Positions 17,752 through 26,135 of a stretch of 58,371 bases of DNA are shown one piece after another. The notes beneath the pieces were generated by a model that was given only the letters and a program-made list of their open reading frames with translations, did no database searches and was not told the DNA's origin. Position numbers and translations under genes: made by a program. Positions within the stretch are counted from its first letter, which is position 1; every line of letters begins with the position of its first letter. This DNA is from Alphaproteobacteria bacterium. Its GTDB lineage: Bacteria > Pseudomonadota > Alphaproteobacteria > Acetobacterales > Acetobacteraceae. The stretch is from the NCBI GenBank assembly GCA_026400815.1, contig JAPLOI010000002.1, positions 1 to 58,371 of the forward strand. Reading direction: 5' to 3'.

Positions 17752-18996
17752 ATGAACATCACCCGCCGCCTGCTGGCCACCGCCGCTGCCTGCCTGATCG
17801 GCCTGCAGGCCCATGCCGCCGAACTGCCAACCTCTACCGCCGAAGACGTCGGCATGGCCCGGCTGGACCGGATCGACGCGTTCTTCCAGGCCGAAATCGC
17901 CGCCAAGCGCCTGCCGGGTGCCGTGGTGATGATCGCGCGCGAGGGCCGCGTGGTGCATCACGCCGCCTATGGCCTGCGCGATCCCGCCACCGGCGCGCCG
18001 ATGGGCAAGGACAGCATCTTCCGCATCTACTCCATGACCAAGCCGGTCACCGCCGTGGCCGTTCTGATGCTGATGGAAGAGGGCAAGCTGCGCCTTTCGG
18101 ACCCGCTCTCGCGCTTCCTCCCCGCCTTCGCCAAGCCCCGCGTCTGGGCCGAGGGCGGCGACGTGCCGGCGGCGCGCGAGATCACCATCCTCGACCTGCT
18201 GCGCCACACCTCCGGCATGACCTATGGCGTGTTCGGCAACACGCCGGTGGACCAGGCGATGAGGGCCGCCGGCCTCAACGACAGCGCCATGAAGCATCGC
18301 CTGACCGACATGCAGGTGGCCGAGGCGATGGCCAAGCTGCCGCTGCTGTACCAGCCCGGCACCCAGTGGCAGTACGGCCGCTCCACCGACATCCTGCTGG
18401 CGGTGGTGGAAGCCGTCAGCGGCATGCGCGGGGATGCCTTCTTCCAGCAGCGCATCTTCACCCCGCTCGGCATGGCCGACACGCACTTCAACCTGCCGCC
18501 CGAAAAGCTGAACCGCATGGCCGAAGCGGGGCCGGACCCGGCAACCGGCCAGACCTCCGCGCTGACCGATGTGCGCCAGCCCCGCCTGTTCCTGGGCGGC
18601 GGCGAGGGCCTGCTCTCCACCGCCGCGGACTACATGCGCTTCGCCCAGATGCTGGCCCAGGGCGGCAGCAGCCTCGATGGCGTGCGGCTGCTCTCGCGCA
18701 AATCGGTTTCGCTGATGTCCGCCGACCACATGGGCGCGGAGATCGGCCGCGGCCCCTTCTACCTGCCCGGCCCCGGCCATGGCTTCGGCCTCACGGTTTC
18801 GGTGCGCACAAGTGAGGGACAGGTGAGCACGCCGGGCAGCGTCGGCGAATTCGCCTGGGGCGGCTACGCCGGCACCCAGTTCTGGATCGACCCGCAGGAG
18901 CGCCTGGTGCCGATCATGATGATCCAGGCCCCCCAGCAATCGCGCCAGGTGCGCGGCGCCTTCCGCGCGCTGGTGTATCAGGCGCTGGAGGACTGA
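17752..18996 (+). CDS. Secreted serine hydrolase, beta-lactamase class C / esterase EstB type
   Basis: A 414-residue protein with a Sec signal (MNITRRLLATAAACLIGLQAH; cleavage near AHA-AE). The active Ser is in SMTK (Ser94, Lys97), and the Tyr element is in QWQYGRSTDILLAVVEAVSG. GHGFGLTVSV near the C-terminus replaces the KTG box, as in esterases and peptide hydrolases of this fold. It is more likely an esterase or D-aminopeptidase-like enzyme than an antibiotic resistance gene. GGGAGG lies about 10 bases before the ATG. A long hairpin follows immediately. Confidence 0.88.
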   Translation: MNITRRLLATAAACLIGLQAHAAELPTSTAEDVGMARLDRIDAFFQAEIAAKRLPGAVVMIAREGRVVHHAAYGLRDPATGAPMGKDSIFRIYSMTKPVTAVAVLMLMEEGKLRLSDPLSRFLPAFAKPRVWAEGGDVPAAREITILDLLRHTSGMTYGVFGNTPVDQAMRAAGLNDSAMKHRLTDMQVAEAMAKLPLLYQPGTQWQYGRSTDILLAVVEAVSGMRGDAFFQQRIFTPLGMADTHFNLPPEKLNRMAEAGPDPATGQTSALTDVRQPRLFLGGGEGLLSTAADYMRFAQMLAQGGSSLDGVRLLSRKSVSLMSADHMGAEIGRGPFYLPGPGHGFGLTVSVRTSEGQVSTPGSVGEFAWGGYAGTQFWIDPQERLVPIMMIQAPQQSRQVRGAFRALVYQALED

Positions 18997-19047
18997 TACC
19001 AACCCGTTCAATGGCTGACCCTACCAGTCATTGCACGGGTTGGTATC
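18995..19047. repeat. Long hairpin repeat / probable terminator (GGGTTGGTATC type)
   Basis: Starting within the stop codon of the serine hydrolase, GATACCAACCCGT (18995-19007) pairs perfectly with ACGGGTTGGTATC (19035-19047). Pairing continues inside with CAATG/CATTG and CTG/CAG around a short loop. The total stem is about 21 bp with two single mismatches. It resembles REP-type elements of alphaproteobacteria, and its location suggests a transcription end or mRNA stabiliser. Confidence 0.75.
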
Positions 19048-19148
19048 GCGCGCGGGGCTGGCCGGTGGCCGCGCGCAAGGCAAATAATCATAGGCTTGCC
19101 ACGGCTGCGCCTGCCCCCGAAACTCGGCGCAAACACGGAGGAAACACC

Positions 19149-19784
19149 ATGCTGCACGAACTGCGCACCTATACCTTCTACCCCGGCAAGCTCCCGGCCT
19201 ACCTCAAGGTCGCCGCCGAGATCGGCCGCCCCGTGCGCGGCAACGACTACGGCGTGAACCACGGCTACTGGACCACGGAATTCGGCCCGCTCAACCAGGT
19301 CTGGCACCTCTGGAGCTACGAGAGCTTCGAGGAGCGCGCCCGCCTGCGCGCCGCTCTGTCCCAGAACGAGCGCTGGACCAAGGAATACGTGCCGGCCATC
19401 CGCCCGCTGATCGAGCGCCAGGACATCCGCCTGCTAAAGCCCCTGAAGCCGCTGGGCGAGCCGGTGAAGGAAGGCGGCATCTACGAGCTGCGCATCTACC
19501 GCCAGAACACCGGCAAGACCGGGCCGATGGGCGAGGGCTACGCCAAGATCATGCCGGTGCGGGAGAAATACTCGCGCAACATCGGCCTGTGGACCGGCGA
19601 GGCGCCGCAGCCGAACGAATTGCTGCATATGTGGAACTACGAGAGCTTCGAGGCCCGCAAGGAGCAGCGCGCCGCCCTGTTCCGCGACCCCGAGTGGCTG
19701 GATTTCCTCAAGCCGATGGATGGCTGGAACGCGGAGATGACCTCGCTGCTGATGCTGCCCACCAGCTACTCCCCGATGAAGTGA
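19149..19784 (+). CDS. NIPSNAP family protein (two domains)
   Basis: A 211-residue protein made of two NIPSNAP (ferredoxin-like/dimeric alpha-beta barrel) repeats. Residues about 1-95 begin with LHELRTYTFYPGKLPAYLKV and contain VWHLWSYESFEERARLRAAL. Residues about 108-211 begin with YELRIYRQNTGKTG and contain LHMWNYESFEARKEQRAALF. The repeat pair is plain to see. Bacterial members have no fixed function but often sit beside catabolic genes. GGAGG precedes the ATG by seven bases, and a hairpin follows the gene. Confidence 0.9.
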   Translation: MLHELRTYTFYPGKLPAYLKVAAEIGRPVRGNDYGVNHGYWTTEFGPLNQVWHLWSYESFEERARLRAALSQNERWTKEYVPAIRPLIERQDIRLLKPLKPLGEPVKEGGIYELRIYRQNTGKTGPMGEGYAKIMPVREKYSRNIGLWTGEAPQPNELLHMWNYESFEARKEQRAALFRDPEWLDFLKPMDGWNAEMTSLLMLPTSYSPMK

Positions 19785-19792
19785 GCCGGCGT

Positions 19793-19822
19793 CTCCCGGC
19801 CGGGGTGCGCCTAGGCCGGGAG
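19793..19822 (+). terminator. Hairpin after the NIPSNAP gene
   Basis: A perfect 9-bp stem (CTCCCGGCC / GGCCGGGAG) with a 12-base loop begins nine bases after the stop codon. There is no T-run. It probably ends the NIPSNAP transcript, because the following 150 bases carry no gene before the 51-residue protein. Confidence 0.5.
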
Positions 19823-19980
19823 GGGCACCAGCGCGCCCAGGAGATAACCGAATTGTCATCAATTCGGGGCGCCGCACGCCACATTGTGACCTTTCTTATC
19901 CGGGAAACTCTCCCCACGTTAACGTCAGGTGCTCTCATCCAGGGGCACCCCGCCGGGCGAAAGGCGAGGAGACTGCAACG

Positions 19981-20136
19981 ATGTGCCTCGACCAGAGCTG
20001 CCGCATGGACTTCGAGACCCTGATGTCGGACCCGCTGACGCGCGCGCTGATGGACAGCGACGGCGTGAGCGAACTCGATCTGGTGGCAGTACTGGAACTG
20101 GCGCGCGACGCACGGATGGCCCAAGCCGCCGGCTGA
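19981..20136 (+). CDS. Small acidic protein (51 aa), function unknown
   Basis: The frame begins MCLDQSCRMDFETLMSDPL and continues through LMDSDGVSELDLVAVLELAR. It is too short to be caught by ordinary gene length limits. GAGGAG lies about nine bases before the ATG, codon use has strong G/C third positions, and the product reads as two amphipathic helices around a DSDGVSELDL loop. Two cysteines (Cys2, Cys7) sit at the N-terminus. I recognise no family. The gene has its own 5' region behind a hairpin and precedes the GNAT gene by 46 bases. Confidence 0.6.
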   Translation: MCLDQSCRMDFETLMSDPLTRALMDSDGVSELDLVAVLELARDARMAQAAG

Positions 20137-20182
20137 TCGCCCCGATTGCAAGCCGTCGCCCCGCGCCGCATATGAGGCGGGC

Positions 20183-20782
20183 ATGTCCCCGCCACTCCGC
20201 ATCGAAACCCTCACCGCCGCCCGCGCCACGCCGTTGATCCCGGCGCTGTCCCGCCTGCGCATGGCGGTGTTCCGCGACTGGCCCTACCTCTACGACGGCT
20301 CGGCGGAGGAGGAAGCGGCCTACCTCGCCCCGTTCCTGCGCAGCCCAAGCGCGGCGCTGGTGGTGGCCTTCGATGGCGCCGAACCAGTCGGCTGCGCCAC
20401 CTGCCTCGCGCTGGCGGAAGCGGATGCGGACATCTCCGCCCCGTTCCGCGCCCTGGGGCTGGACCCGGCGGAGCATTTCTACTTCGGCGAGTCCGTGCTG
20501 CTGCCGCAATACCGCGGCCGCGGCGCTGGCGTGGCCTTCTTCGCCGCGCGGGAAGCCCATGCCCTGGCCGCCTCCGCCAGCCTCTTCGCCACGTTCTGCG
20601 CCGTGCGCCGCCCCGCGGACCATCCGCTGAAGCCGCCCGGCGCCGCCACGCTGCACGATTTCTGGCGCCATCGCGGCTACACCCCGGTGCCCGGCCTGGC
20701 CTGCACCATGACCTGGAAACAGGTGGACACGGAGGGCGAGGTGGCGAACACGCTCGATTTCTGGCGCCGGCGGATTCGCTGA
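20183..20782 (+). CDS. GNAT family N-acetyltransferase
   Basis: A 199-residue acyl-CoA N-acyltransferase fold protein. Motif A with the CoA pyrophosphate loop is ESVLLPQYRGRGAGVAFFAARE (Q/RxxGxG/A). AALVVAFDGAEPVGCATCLAL is the preceding central strand pair, and the LHDFWRHRGYTPVP region forms the C-terminal arm. Its stop shares one base with the start of the nitrilase-like gene (TGATG), showing translational coupling. The substrate amine is unknown. Its position before a carbon-nitrogen hydrolase hints at modification of a small metabolite. Confidence 0.88.
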   Translation: MSPPLRIETLTAARATPLIPALSRLRMAVFRDWPYLYDGSAEEEAAYLAPFLRSPSAALVVAFDGAEPVGCATCLALAEADADISAPFRALGLDPAEHFYFGESVLLPQYRGRGAGVAFFAAREAHALAASASLFATFCAVRRPADHPLKPPGAATLHDFWRHRGYTPVPGLACTMTWKQVDTEGEVANTLDFWRRRIR

Positions 20783-21648
20783 TGGCAGCTGTAAAAGTCG
20801 GCGCGATGGCCTGGCGCGTGGGGCGCGGCGGGCTCGATCGCTGGGGCAAGCGCTTGGACCGCGAGGTGGCCCAGGCCGCCTGGGCCGGCGCGCAGCTGCT
20901 GGTGATGCCGGAATATGCCGCGCTGGAACTCGCCCTCGGCGATGCGCCCGATCTCACCGGTGAACTCGCGCGCGGCATCGCGGCCGGGGAGGCGGCGCTG
21001 GGCGTAATGCGCGCCGTGGCGCAACGCCATAAGGTATGGCTCGTGCCGGGCACCCTGCCCTTCGCGCTCGATGGCCGCGTGGTGAACCGCGCCCCGCTGG
21101 TAGCCCCCGATGGCAGCCTCGCCTTCCAGGACAAGCACGTGATGACGCGGTTCGAGGCGGAGGAATGGCACATCGCCCCCGGCGCGCCCCCTTGCGTGTT
21201 CGAAACCGATTTCGGCCGCATCGGCATCACCATCTGCTTCGATGCGGAATTTCCGCCGCTGGTCCGCACGCAGGTGGAAGCCGGCGCCTGGATCATTCTC
21301 GCCCCCACCTGCACCGATACGGCGCACGGCTTCAGCCGGGTGCGCATCGCCGCCCGGTCGCGCGCCATGGAGAACCAGTGCTTCGTCGCCGTCGCCCCCA
21401 CGGTGGGTGAGGCGCCCTGGTGCGGCGCGCTCGATGCCAATACCGGCCAGGCCGGCATCTACGGCCCGGTGGATCGCGGGTTCGCAGCGGGCGGCATCGT
21501 CGCCGAGGGCGAGATGAACGAAGGCGGCTGGGTCTTCGCCGATCTGGACCCGGCCCGGCTCGATGCGGTCCGCCGGGAAGGCGCGGTGCGCAACCACCTC
21601 AGCTGGCCCGCCCCGCCACCGCCCGCCCAACCGGCCCGCTTCGGGTGA
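20782..21648 (+). CDS. Carbon-nitrogen hydrolase (nitrilase superfamily)
   Basis: An amidase/nitrilase-fold enzyme of 288 residues with the complete catalytic triad: Glu44 (VMPEYAALE), Lys118 (FQDKHVMTRFE) and Cys152 (ITICFDAEFP). It is cytoplasmic and likely hydrolyses a small amide or carbamoyl compound. It begins on the last base of the GNAT stop and ends in a GTGA overlap with lpxB, so all three are co-translated. Family members paired with a GNAT protein are known, but the substrate is not readable here. Confidence 0.92.
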   Translation: MAAVKVGAMAWRVGRGGLDRWGKRLDREVAQAAWAGAQLLVMPEYAALELALGDAPDLTGELARGIAAGEAALGVMRAVAQRHKVWLVPGTLPFALDGRVVNRAPLVAPDGSLAFQDKHVMTRFEAEEWHIAPGAPPCVFETDFGRIGITICFDAEFPPLVRTQVEAGAWIILAPTCTDTAHGFSRVRIAARSRAMENQCFVAVAPTVGEAPWCGALDANTGQAGIYGPVDRGFAAGGIVAEGEMNEGGWVFADLDPARLDAVRREGAVRNHLSWPAPPPPAQPARFG

Positions 21649-22808
21649 CGCTGGTCTACCTCATCGCCGGCGAGGAAAGCGGCGACGTGCTCGGGGCCCG
21701 GCTGATGGCCGCCCTGAAGGCCGTCCGCCCCGGCGTCACCTTCGCCGGCATCGGCGGGCCGCGCATGGCAGCAGAGGGCCTGGCCCCGCTCTTCCCGCAG
21801 AAGGAACTGGCGATCATGGGCCTGCTGGAGGTGCTGCCCCGCATCATCCAGCTGCGCGCCCGCCTGCGCCAGACCATCGCCGATATCCTGGCCCGCCGCC
21901 CCGCCGTGCTGGTCACCATCGACAGCCCCGGCTTCACCCTGCGCGTGCTGCGCGGCATCGCCGACCACGGTATTCCGCGCGCGCATTACGTCGCCCCCCA
22001 GGTCTGGGCCTGGCGCGAAGGCCGGGTGAAGCATTTTCCGGGACTGTGGGAGGCGCTGCTCTGCCTGCTGCCCTTCGAGCCCGCGTTCTTCGCCCGGCAC
22101 GGTCTGGCGGCGCGCTTCGTCGGCCATCCCGTGCTGGAAGCCGGGCTGGACCAGGGCAATGCCGCCCGCTTCCGCGCCACGCACGCGCTCACGCCGGACC
22201 AGCGCGTGGTGATCGTGATGCCCGGCAGCCGGCGCAGCGAGGTCGGGCGCCTGCTGCCGATCTTCGGCGCAACCCTGCAACGCCTTGCCGCGCGGCTGCC
22301 CGGACTGGTGCCGGTGGTGCCGGTCGCCCATTCCGTGGCCGAGGCGGTGCGCGCGGCCACCGCAACCTGGCCGGTGAAACCGATCCTGGTCGCGGAAACC
22401 GACGAGAAGCACGACGCGTTTGCCGCCGCAGACGCCGCACTGGTGAAATCCGGCACCTCCACGCTGGAACTCGCCCTGGCCGGCGTGCCCATGGTGGTCG
22501 CCTACCGCGTGAACCCGCTCTCGGCCGCCATCGCCAAGCGGCTGGTGAAGGTGAAATACGCCGGGCTGGTGAACCTGCTGGCGGGCCGAGAGGTGGCGCC
22601 AGAGCTGATCCAGGACCGCTGCACCCCCCCCCTGCTCGAAGCCGCGCTGGGCCGGCTGCTGACCGATCCCGTGGAAGCCGCCGCCCAGCGCATGGCCTTC
22701 CGCGACATCGCCGCCGGACTGGCGCCAGAGGGCATGGCCCCCTCCGCAGCCGCGGCGGCCGAGGTGCTGGCCCTGGCGGATCGCGGCCGGGTTGGGGCGC
22801 GGGCCTGA
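21645..22808 (+). CDS. lpxB: Lipid-A-disaccharide synthase
   Basis: Condenses UDP-2,3-diacylglucosamine with lipid X to make the lipid A disaccharide at the inner membrane face. Hallmarks over 387 residues are YLIAGEESGDVLGARLM, FAGIGGPRMAAEGL, HYVAPQVWAWREGRVK, LPFEPAFF, FVGHPVLE, IVMPGSRRSEVGRLLP and the KSGTSTLELALAGVPMVVAY donor site. The GTG start overlaps the nitrilase stop (GTGA). In many relatives lpxB follows lpxD-fabZ-lpxA; here it instead follows a GNAT/nitrilase pair, and no other lipid A gene is in the window. Confidence 0.96.
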   Translation: MTLVYLIAGEESGDVLGARLMAALKAVRPGVTFAGIGGPRMAAEGLAPLFPQKELAIMGLLEVLPRIIQLRARLRQTIADILARRPAVLVTIDSPGFTLRVLRGIADHGIPRAHYVAPQVWAWREGRVKHFPGLWEALLCLLPFEPAFFARHGLAARFVGHPVLEAGLDQGNAARFRATHALTPDQRVVIVMPGSRRSEVGRLLPIFGATLQRLAARLPGLVPVVPVAHSVAEAVRAATATWPVKPILVAETDEKHDAFAAADAALVKSGTSTLELALAGVPMVVAYRVNPLSAAIAKRLVKVKYAGLVNLLAGREVAPELIQDRCTPPLLEAALGRLLTDPVEAAAQRMAFRDIAAGLAPEGMAPSAAAAAEVLALADRGRVGARA

Positions 22809-22941
22809 CAGGAAGGCTGGGCTCGGGGTCTCGCTCGCCCTGGCCGTGGTGATGATGGGCGCCGCAAGGGTCATGGGGTGAGCACCAGCCCTGCCTGAGA
22901 CGCGGTTCGACCGCGGGCGCCCGCCGGGATAGGCTTCCGCC

Positions 22942-24141
22942 ATGTCCTCCCGCACGAAACCTGCCACCGATGCCGTGGTGCTGCCCGGCCTGCCGCCCAT
23001 GCCCTGGGCGCTGCTCGCGGCCGGGTGCCTCGGCATGTTCGCCGCCTCCTGCAGCGGCACCACCCGCGCGCCCTTCCTGATCGACATGGCGCGCGACCTC
23101 GCCACCACCGTGGCCTATGTGGCCAACCTGATGGCGATGACTTCCATCGCCTGGGGCGTGGCCTCCATGGCCGCCGGCGCGGGGTCGGATCGCTGGGGGC
23201 GCAAGCCGTTCCTGATCGGCGGGCCGCTGGGCCTGGCGCTGTGCATGGTCGGCGTGTCGCATTCCGAAACCTATTTCACCGTGGCGGCCTGGGCCACGGC
23301 GGCCGGCGGCTGTTCCGGCGCCTTCACCGGGGTGATCATGGCCGAGGCCGCCGCCCGCACAGTGGACCGCCAGCGCGGCCGGGCACTGGGCTGGATCATG
23401 GCGGGCCAATCCATGACCCTGCTGGTGGGCGTGCCGATGGCAGCCTGGATCGGCAGCTTCGTGGGCTGGCGCGGCGTGAACGTCACCGTGGCCGGGATCG
23501 CGCTGCTCGCCGCCCTCGGCCTGCTGGCCAGCACCTGGGGGCGCGACGGCGGCAAGCTTGCCGCCGGCAGCAAATCGGTCTCTCTGCGTGCGGCCATGAC
23601 CGGCCCGGTGATGCGCCTGCTGGCGATGGGGATCGCCGAACGCGTCTGCTACGGCCTGACGGCGGTGTATTTCGCCACCTTCCTGCAGTCCACCTACAGC
23701 CTGTCGCTGAAGGGCGTGGTGGTGCCGCTGGCCCTGTTCGCCGGCGGCAACATCCTGGGCACGGTGCTGGGCGGGCAGTTGGCAGACCGGCTGCCGAACC
23801 GGCTCCACACCTTCGCCGCCGCCATGGCCGGCTCCGCCGCGGTCGCGATGGCGCTCTTCCTCTGGACCCCGGGGCTCGCCACCAGCGTGGCGCTCGGCTT
23901 CGGCTACGTGTTCGTGAACGCCATCGCCCGCCCCAGCCTGATGGCCGCCCTGGCCAACGTGCCGGATGCGGTGCGCGGCACGGTACTGGGCCTGAACGTC
24001 ACCTCGGCCAGCTTCGGCTGGCTGGGTGCTGCCGCCCTGGGCGGCTGGATGATGACCTCGTTCGGCTTCGGCGGCTTCGGCCCCCTGGCCGCCGGCGTGG
24101 GCCTGGTGGGCGCAGCCCTGGCGCTGGTCGGGCGCAAGTAG
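22942..24141 (+). CDS. MFS transporter
   Basis: A 399-residue integral membrane protein with about 12 hydrophobic segments. The MFS loop motif reads AGAGSDRWGRKPFLIGG between helices 2 and 3, and GGQLADRLPNRLH is the matching repeat in the second half. SGAFTGVIMAEAAARTVDRQRGRALGW resembles the drug/sugar efflux branch. The substrate is unknown. It is monocistronic: 133 bases separate it from lpxB and 143 from the next gene. Confidence 0.9.
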   Translation: MSSRTKPATDAVVLPGLPPMPWALLAAGCLGMFAASCSGTTRAPFLIDMARDLATTVAYVANLMAMTSIAWGVASMAAGAGSDRWGRKPFLIGGPLGLALCMVGVSHSETYFTVAAWATAAGGCSGAFTGVIMAEAAARTVDRQRGRALGWIMAGQSMTLLVGVPMAAWIGSFVGWRGVNVTVAGIALLAALGLLASTWGRDGGKLAAGSKSVSLRAAMTGPVMRLLAMGIAERVCYGLTAVYFATFLQSTYSLSLKGVVVPLALFAGGNILGTVLGGQLADRLPNRLHTFAAAMAGSAAVAMALFLWTPGLATSVALGFGYVFVNAIARPSLMAALANVPDAVRGTVLGLNVTSASFGWLGAAALGGWMMTSFGFGGFGPLAAGVGLVGAALALVGRK

Positions 24142-24284
24142 CGATCAACGTTGCGCGAGCGGGCCATGATGCGCCACCTTCGCCATGGACCCTTCACCTT
24201 GTCATCACGTTTCTGCCGCAGATGGCGGGCAATGTGCCTGCACAGCGCGGGCCCGGCCCGCGCAATGCTGCGGAGGATCCTGCG

Positions 24285-24527
24285 ATGAAAACGATGCTCA
24301 CCACGACCCTGCTCCTGGCGACCCTGGCCCTTGCGGCCTGCGGCCAAAGCACCGGCGACCGCGCCGTCTCCGGCGGCTTGATCGGCGCCGGCACCGGGGC
24401 GGCGATCAGCGGGCTGACCGGCGGCAGCCTGGGCACCGGCGCGCTGATCGGCGGCGCGGTGGGCGCGGTCGGCGGCGCGGCAACGTCCGGCCGCGACGTG
24501 AACCTGGGCAAGCCGATCTGGCGCTGA
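24285..24527 (+). CDS. Small glycine-zipper lipoprotein
   Basis: An 80-residue lipoprotein. The signal peptide MKTMLTTTLLLATLALAAC ends in a lipobox (LAAC, Cys19), so it is lipidated and probably in the outer membrane. The mature part has GLIGAGTGAAISGLTGGSLG and GALIGGAVGAVGGAA, a glycine-zipper that can insert in membranes. GGAGG precedes the ATG by nine bases. Just upstream, 24245-24263 is a 19-base palindrome (GCGCGGGCC-C-GGCCCGCGC). The role is probably envelope-related, as in osmotically inducible small lipoproteins. Confidence 0.85.
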   Translation: MKTMLTTTLLLATLALAACGQSTGDRAVSGGLIGAGTGAAISGLTGGSLGTGALIGGAVGAVGGAATSGRDVNLGKPIWR

Positions 24528-24549
24528 CCACCCCTCACCACTGAGGCTT

Positions 24550-24580
24550 GGGGCGGCGGGGCAACCTGCCGCCCCTTTCT
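24550..24580 (+). terminator. Rho-independent terminator between convergent genes
   Basis: A perfect 8-bp GC stem (GGGGCGGC 24550-24557 / GCCGCCCC 24568-24575) is followed by TTTCT. It lies between the lipoprotein gene stop and the stop of the convergent hydrolase gene. It is the most canonical terminator in the window. Confidence 0.8.
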
Positions 24581-24583
24581 GCG

Positions 24584-25585
24584 TCAGCCCGGCAGTGCGG
24601 CCTGGGCCGCTTCGGCGGCACGGCTGGCCTGGGCGACGATATCCGCCAGCAGGGCCGGCTCCGTGTGGTGCACCATGTGCCCATCGGCTGCGACCGGGTG
24701 CAGCCGGCTGTGCCGGATCTCTTCGTGCAGGCGGCGGGACTGGGTGTCGAAATCGACGAGCCCATCCTCCACCCCGCCCACGATCGCCACCGGCATGGCC
24801 AGCTCGCCATAGTGGCGCGACAGCAGCGCGGTGCCGGGGATCATCGTCGCCGTGTCCTGCGCCACCGCGCGCAGCTGGGAAGGCCGCAGCGCCATCCCCA
24901 CCGGGAACCGATCCTGGAAGCCAGCGGTCACAGGGGCCGGCGCGAACAGCGTGCGGAACACGCCGCCACGGATCAGCCACAGCAGCGGCGGCAGCACGGT
25001 GTGGCGCAATACGTCGCCCAGTACCGGCAGCGCCGAGAGCGAGACCAACGGCACGTCCAGCCGCAGCGTGGGGTGGTAGTAGCCGCCCACCAGCACCAGG
25101 GCCCCGACCTTGTCCGGATGCCGCCGGGCGAGATCCAACGCCACCATCACGCCCCAGGAATGGCCCAGCACCACCGGCCGCTCCACGCCCAGCCGGTCCA
25201 ACGCCGCGGCGATCAGCTCCGCCTTGGCATGCGCCGTCCAGAGCTTGCCGTGCGACCGTGGCGTGTGCCCGAAGCCCGGCCGGTCCGGCACGATCACGCG
25301 ATGATCGGCCGAAAGCCGCTCCACCAGGCCGCTGGCCACGAAATCCTCCGCCATGGCGCCGTTGCCGTGCAGCAGCACCACCGGCGGCCCGCTGCCCTCA
25401 TCCAGCACGTGCAGCCGCGTGCCCGCGATCTCCAGGAACCGCCCACGCGGCGGGTGGCGGCGCTCCGCGGCGCGGGAAGCGGCATGATTGGCCACGGCCA
25501 GCACGCCGAGCCCGAGCAGCGCCGGCCACAACCAGGAACGTGGGGGCCGGGCGGGGGCCGGGCGCATGCGAGAGATGGGCGGCAT
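24584..25585 (-). CDS. Membrane-anchored alpha/beta hydrolase
   Basis: A 333-residue alpha/beta-hydrolase-fold protein. The nucleophile elbow is GHSWG (Ser143), the oxyanion region is LLHGNGAMAEDF, and catalytic His is in DGHMVHHTEP near the end. Residues 17-37 (SWLWPALLGLGVLAVANHAA) form one hydrophobic segment, a probable N-terminal membrane anchor. It could be an esterase, epoxide hydrolase or haloperoxidase-like enzyme; no substrate can be assigned. It stands 57 bases downstream of the DUF3775 gene on the same strand. Confidence 0.88.
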   Translation of the reverse strand: MPPISRMRPAPARPPRSWLWPALLGLGVLAVANHAASRAAERRHPPRGRFLEIAGTRLHVLDEGSGPPVVLLHGNGAMAEDFVASGLVERLSADHRVIVPDRPGFGHTPRSHGKLWTAHAKAELIAAALDRLGVERPVVLGHSWGVMVALDLARRHPDKVGALVLVGGYYHPTLRLDVPLVSLSALPVLGDVLRHTVLPPLLWLIRGGVFRTLFAPAPVTAGFQDRFPVGMALRPSQLRAVAQDTATMIPGTALLSRHYGELAMPVAIVGGVEDGLVDFDTQSRRLHEEIRHSRLHPVAADGHMVHHTEPALLADIVAQASRAAEAAQAALPG

Positions 25586-25642
25586 CGGCGAAACTCCTGT
25601 CCGGGACCGGGAAATGCCGGCCCCGCCGGTCGGTTGCGTCCG

Positions 25643-26062
25643 CTACCGCGCCACGTCCTCCGCGATGATGCCGAAGGCGGCCATGCCCTCCGACAGCAGG
25701 TCGCCCAGCATCTCCATGCCCACCAGGTAGTCGGCCGTGGAGCCCTCCGTGTTGCGCTCCCGGGCCAATGCGACGGTCTCGTCCCACTCGCCGGGCTCGC
25801 GATCGCCACGGCCGATCCAGGTCAGCGCGATCAGCGCCGCCTGCTCGTCCTCGTTCAGGTCGTCGATCAGGCCACGCAAGGCGCCCTCCAGGCCCTGGGG
25901 GTCGGACTCCTCGGGGGTATCGGCGTCTTGCATGTCCTCGTTGAGCTCGTCCTCCTCCAGTTCCTCCATCGCACGGGCGGCATCGATGATGCCCGCCAGC
26001 AGGTTGGGGGCCACGGGCAGTTCGAAATCGCTGAAGACCTTGCTGGCGGCACGGTCGCTCAT
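25643..26062 (-). CDS. DUF3775 family acidic protein
   Basis: A 139-residue cytoplasmic protein. Residues about 33-58 are very acidic. The C-terminal half, LRGLIDDLNEDEQAALIALT followed by WIGRGD and then DYLVGMEMLGDLLSEG, matches the DUF3775 pattern found in alphaproteobacteria. The function is unknown. The ATG at MSDRAASKV is used; upstream in-frame sequence is out of character. It lies between the GH31 operon and the alpha/beta hydrolase gene, all on the minus strand. Confidence 0.8.
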   Translation of the reverse strand: MSDRAASKVFSDFELPVAPNLLAGIIDAARAMEELEEDELNEDMQDADTPEESDPQGLEGALRGLIDDLNEDEQAALIALTWIGRGDREPGEWDETVALARERNTEGSTADYLVGMEMLGDLLSEGMAAFGIIAEDVAR

Positions 26063-26135
26063 GGCGGTTCCCCCGTCGGATTGCGCGGGGGCAACGCGCG
26101 GCTGGCGATCCGGTTTCACACCACGGCGAAACAGC

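Noticed and set aside
17752-18996. Antibiotic resistance beta-lactamase
   Set aside because: The SxxK is present, but the KTG box is replaced by a HGFG-type segment and the Tyr motif reads YGRS, fitting esterase-type serine hydrolases.
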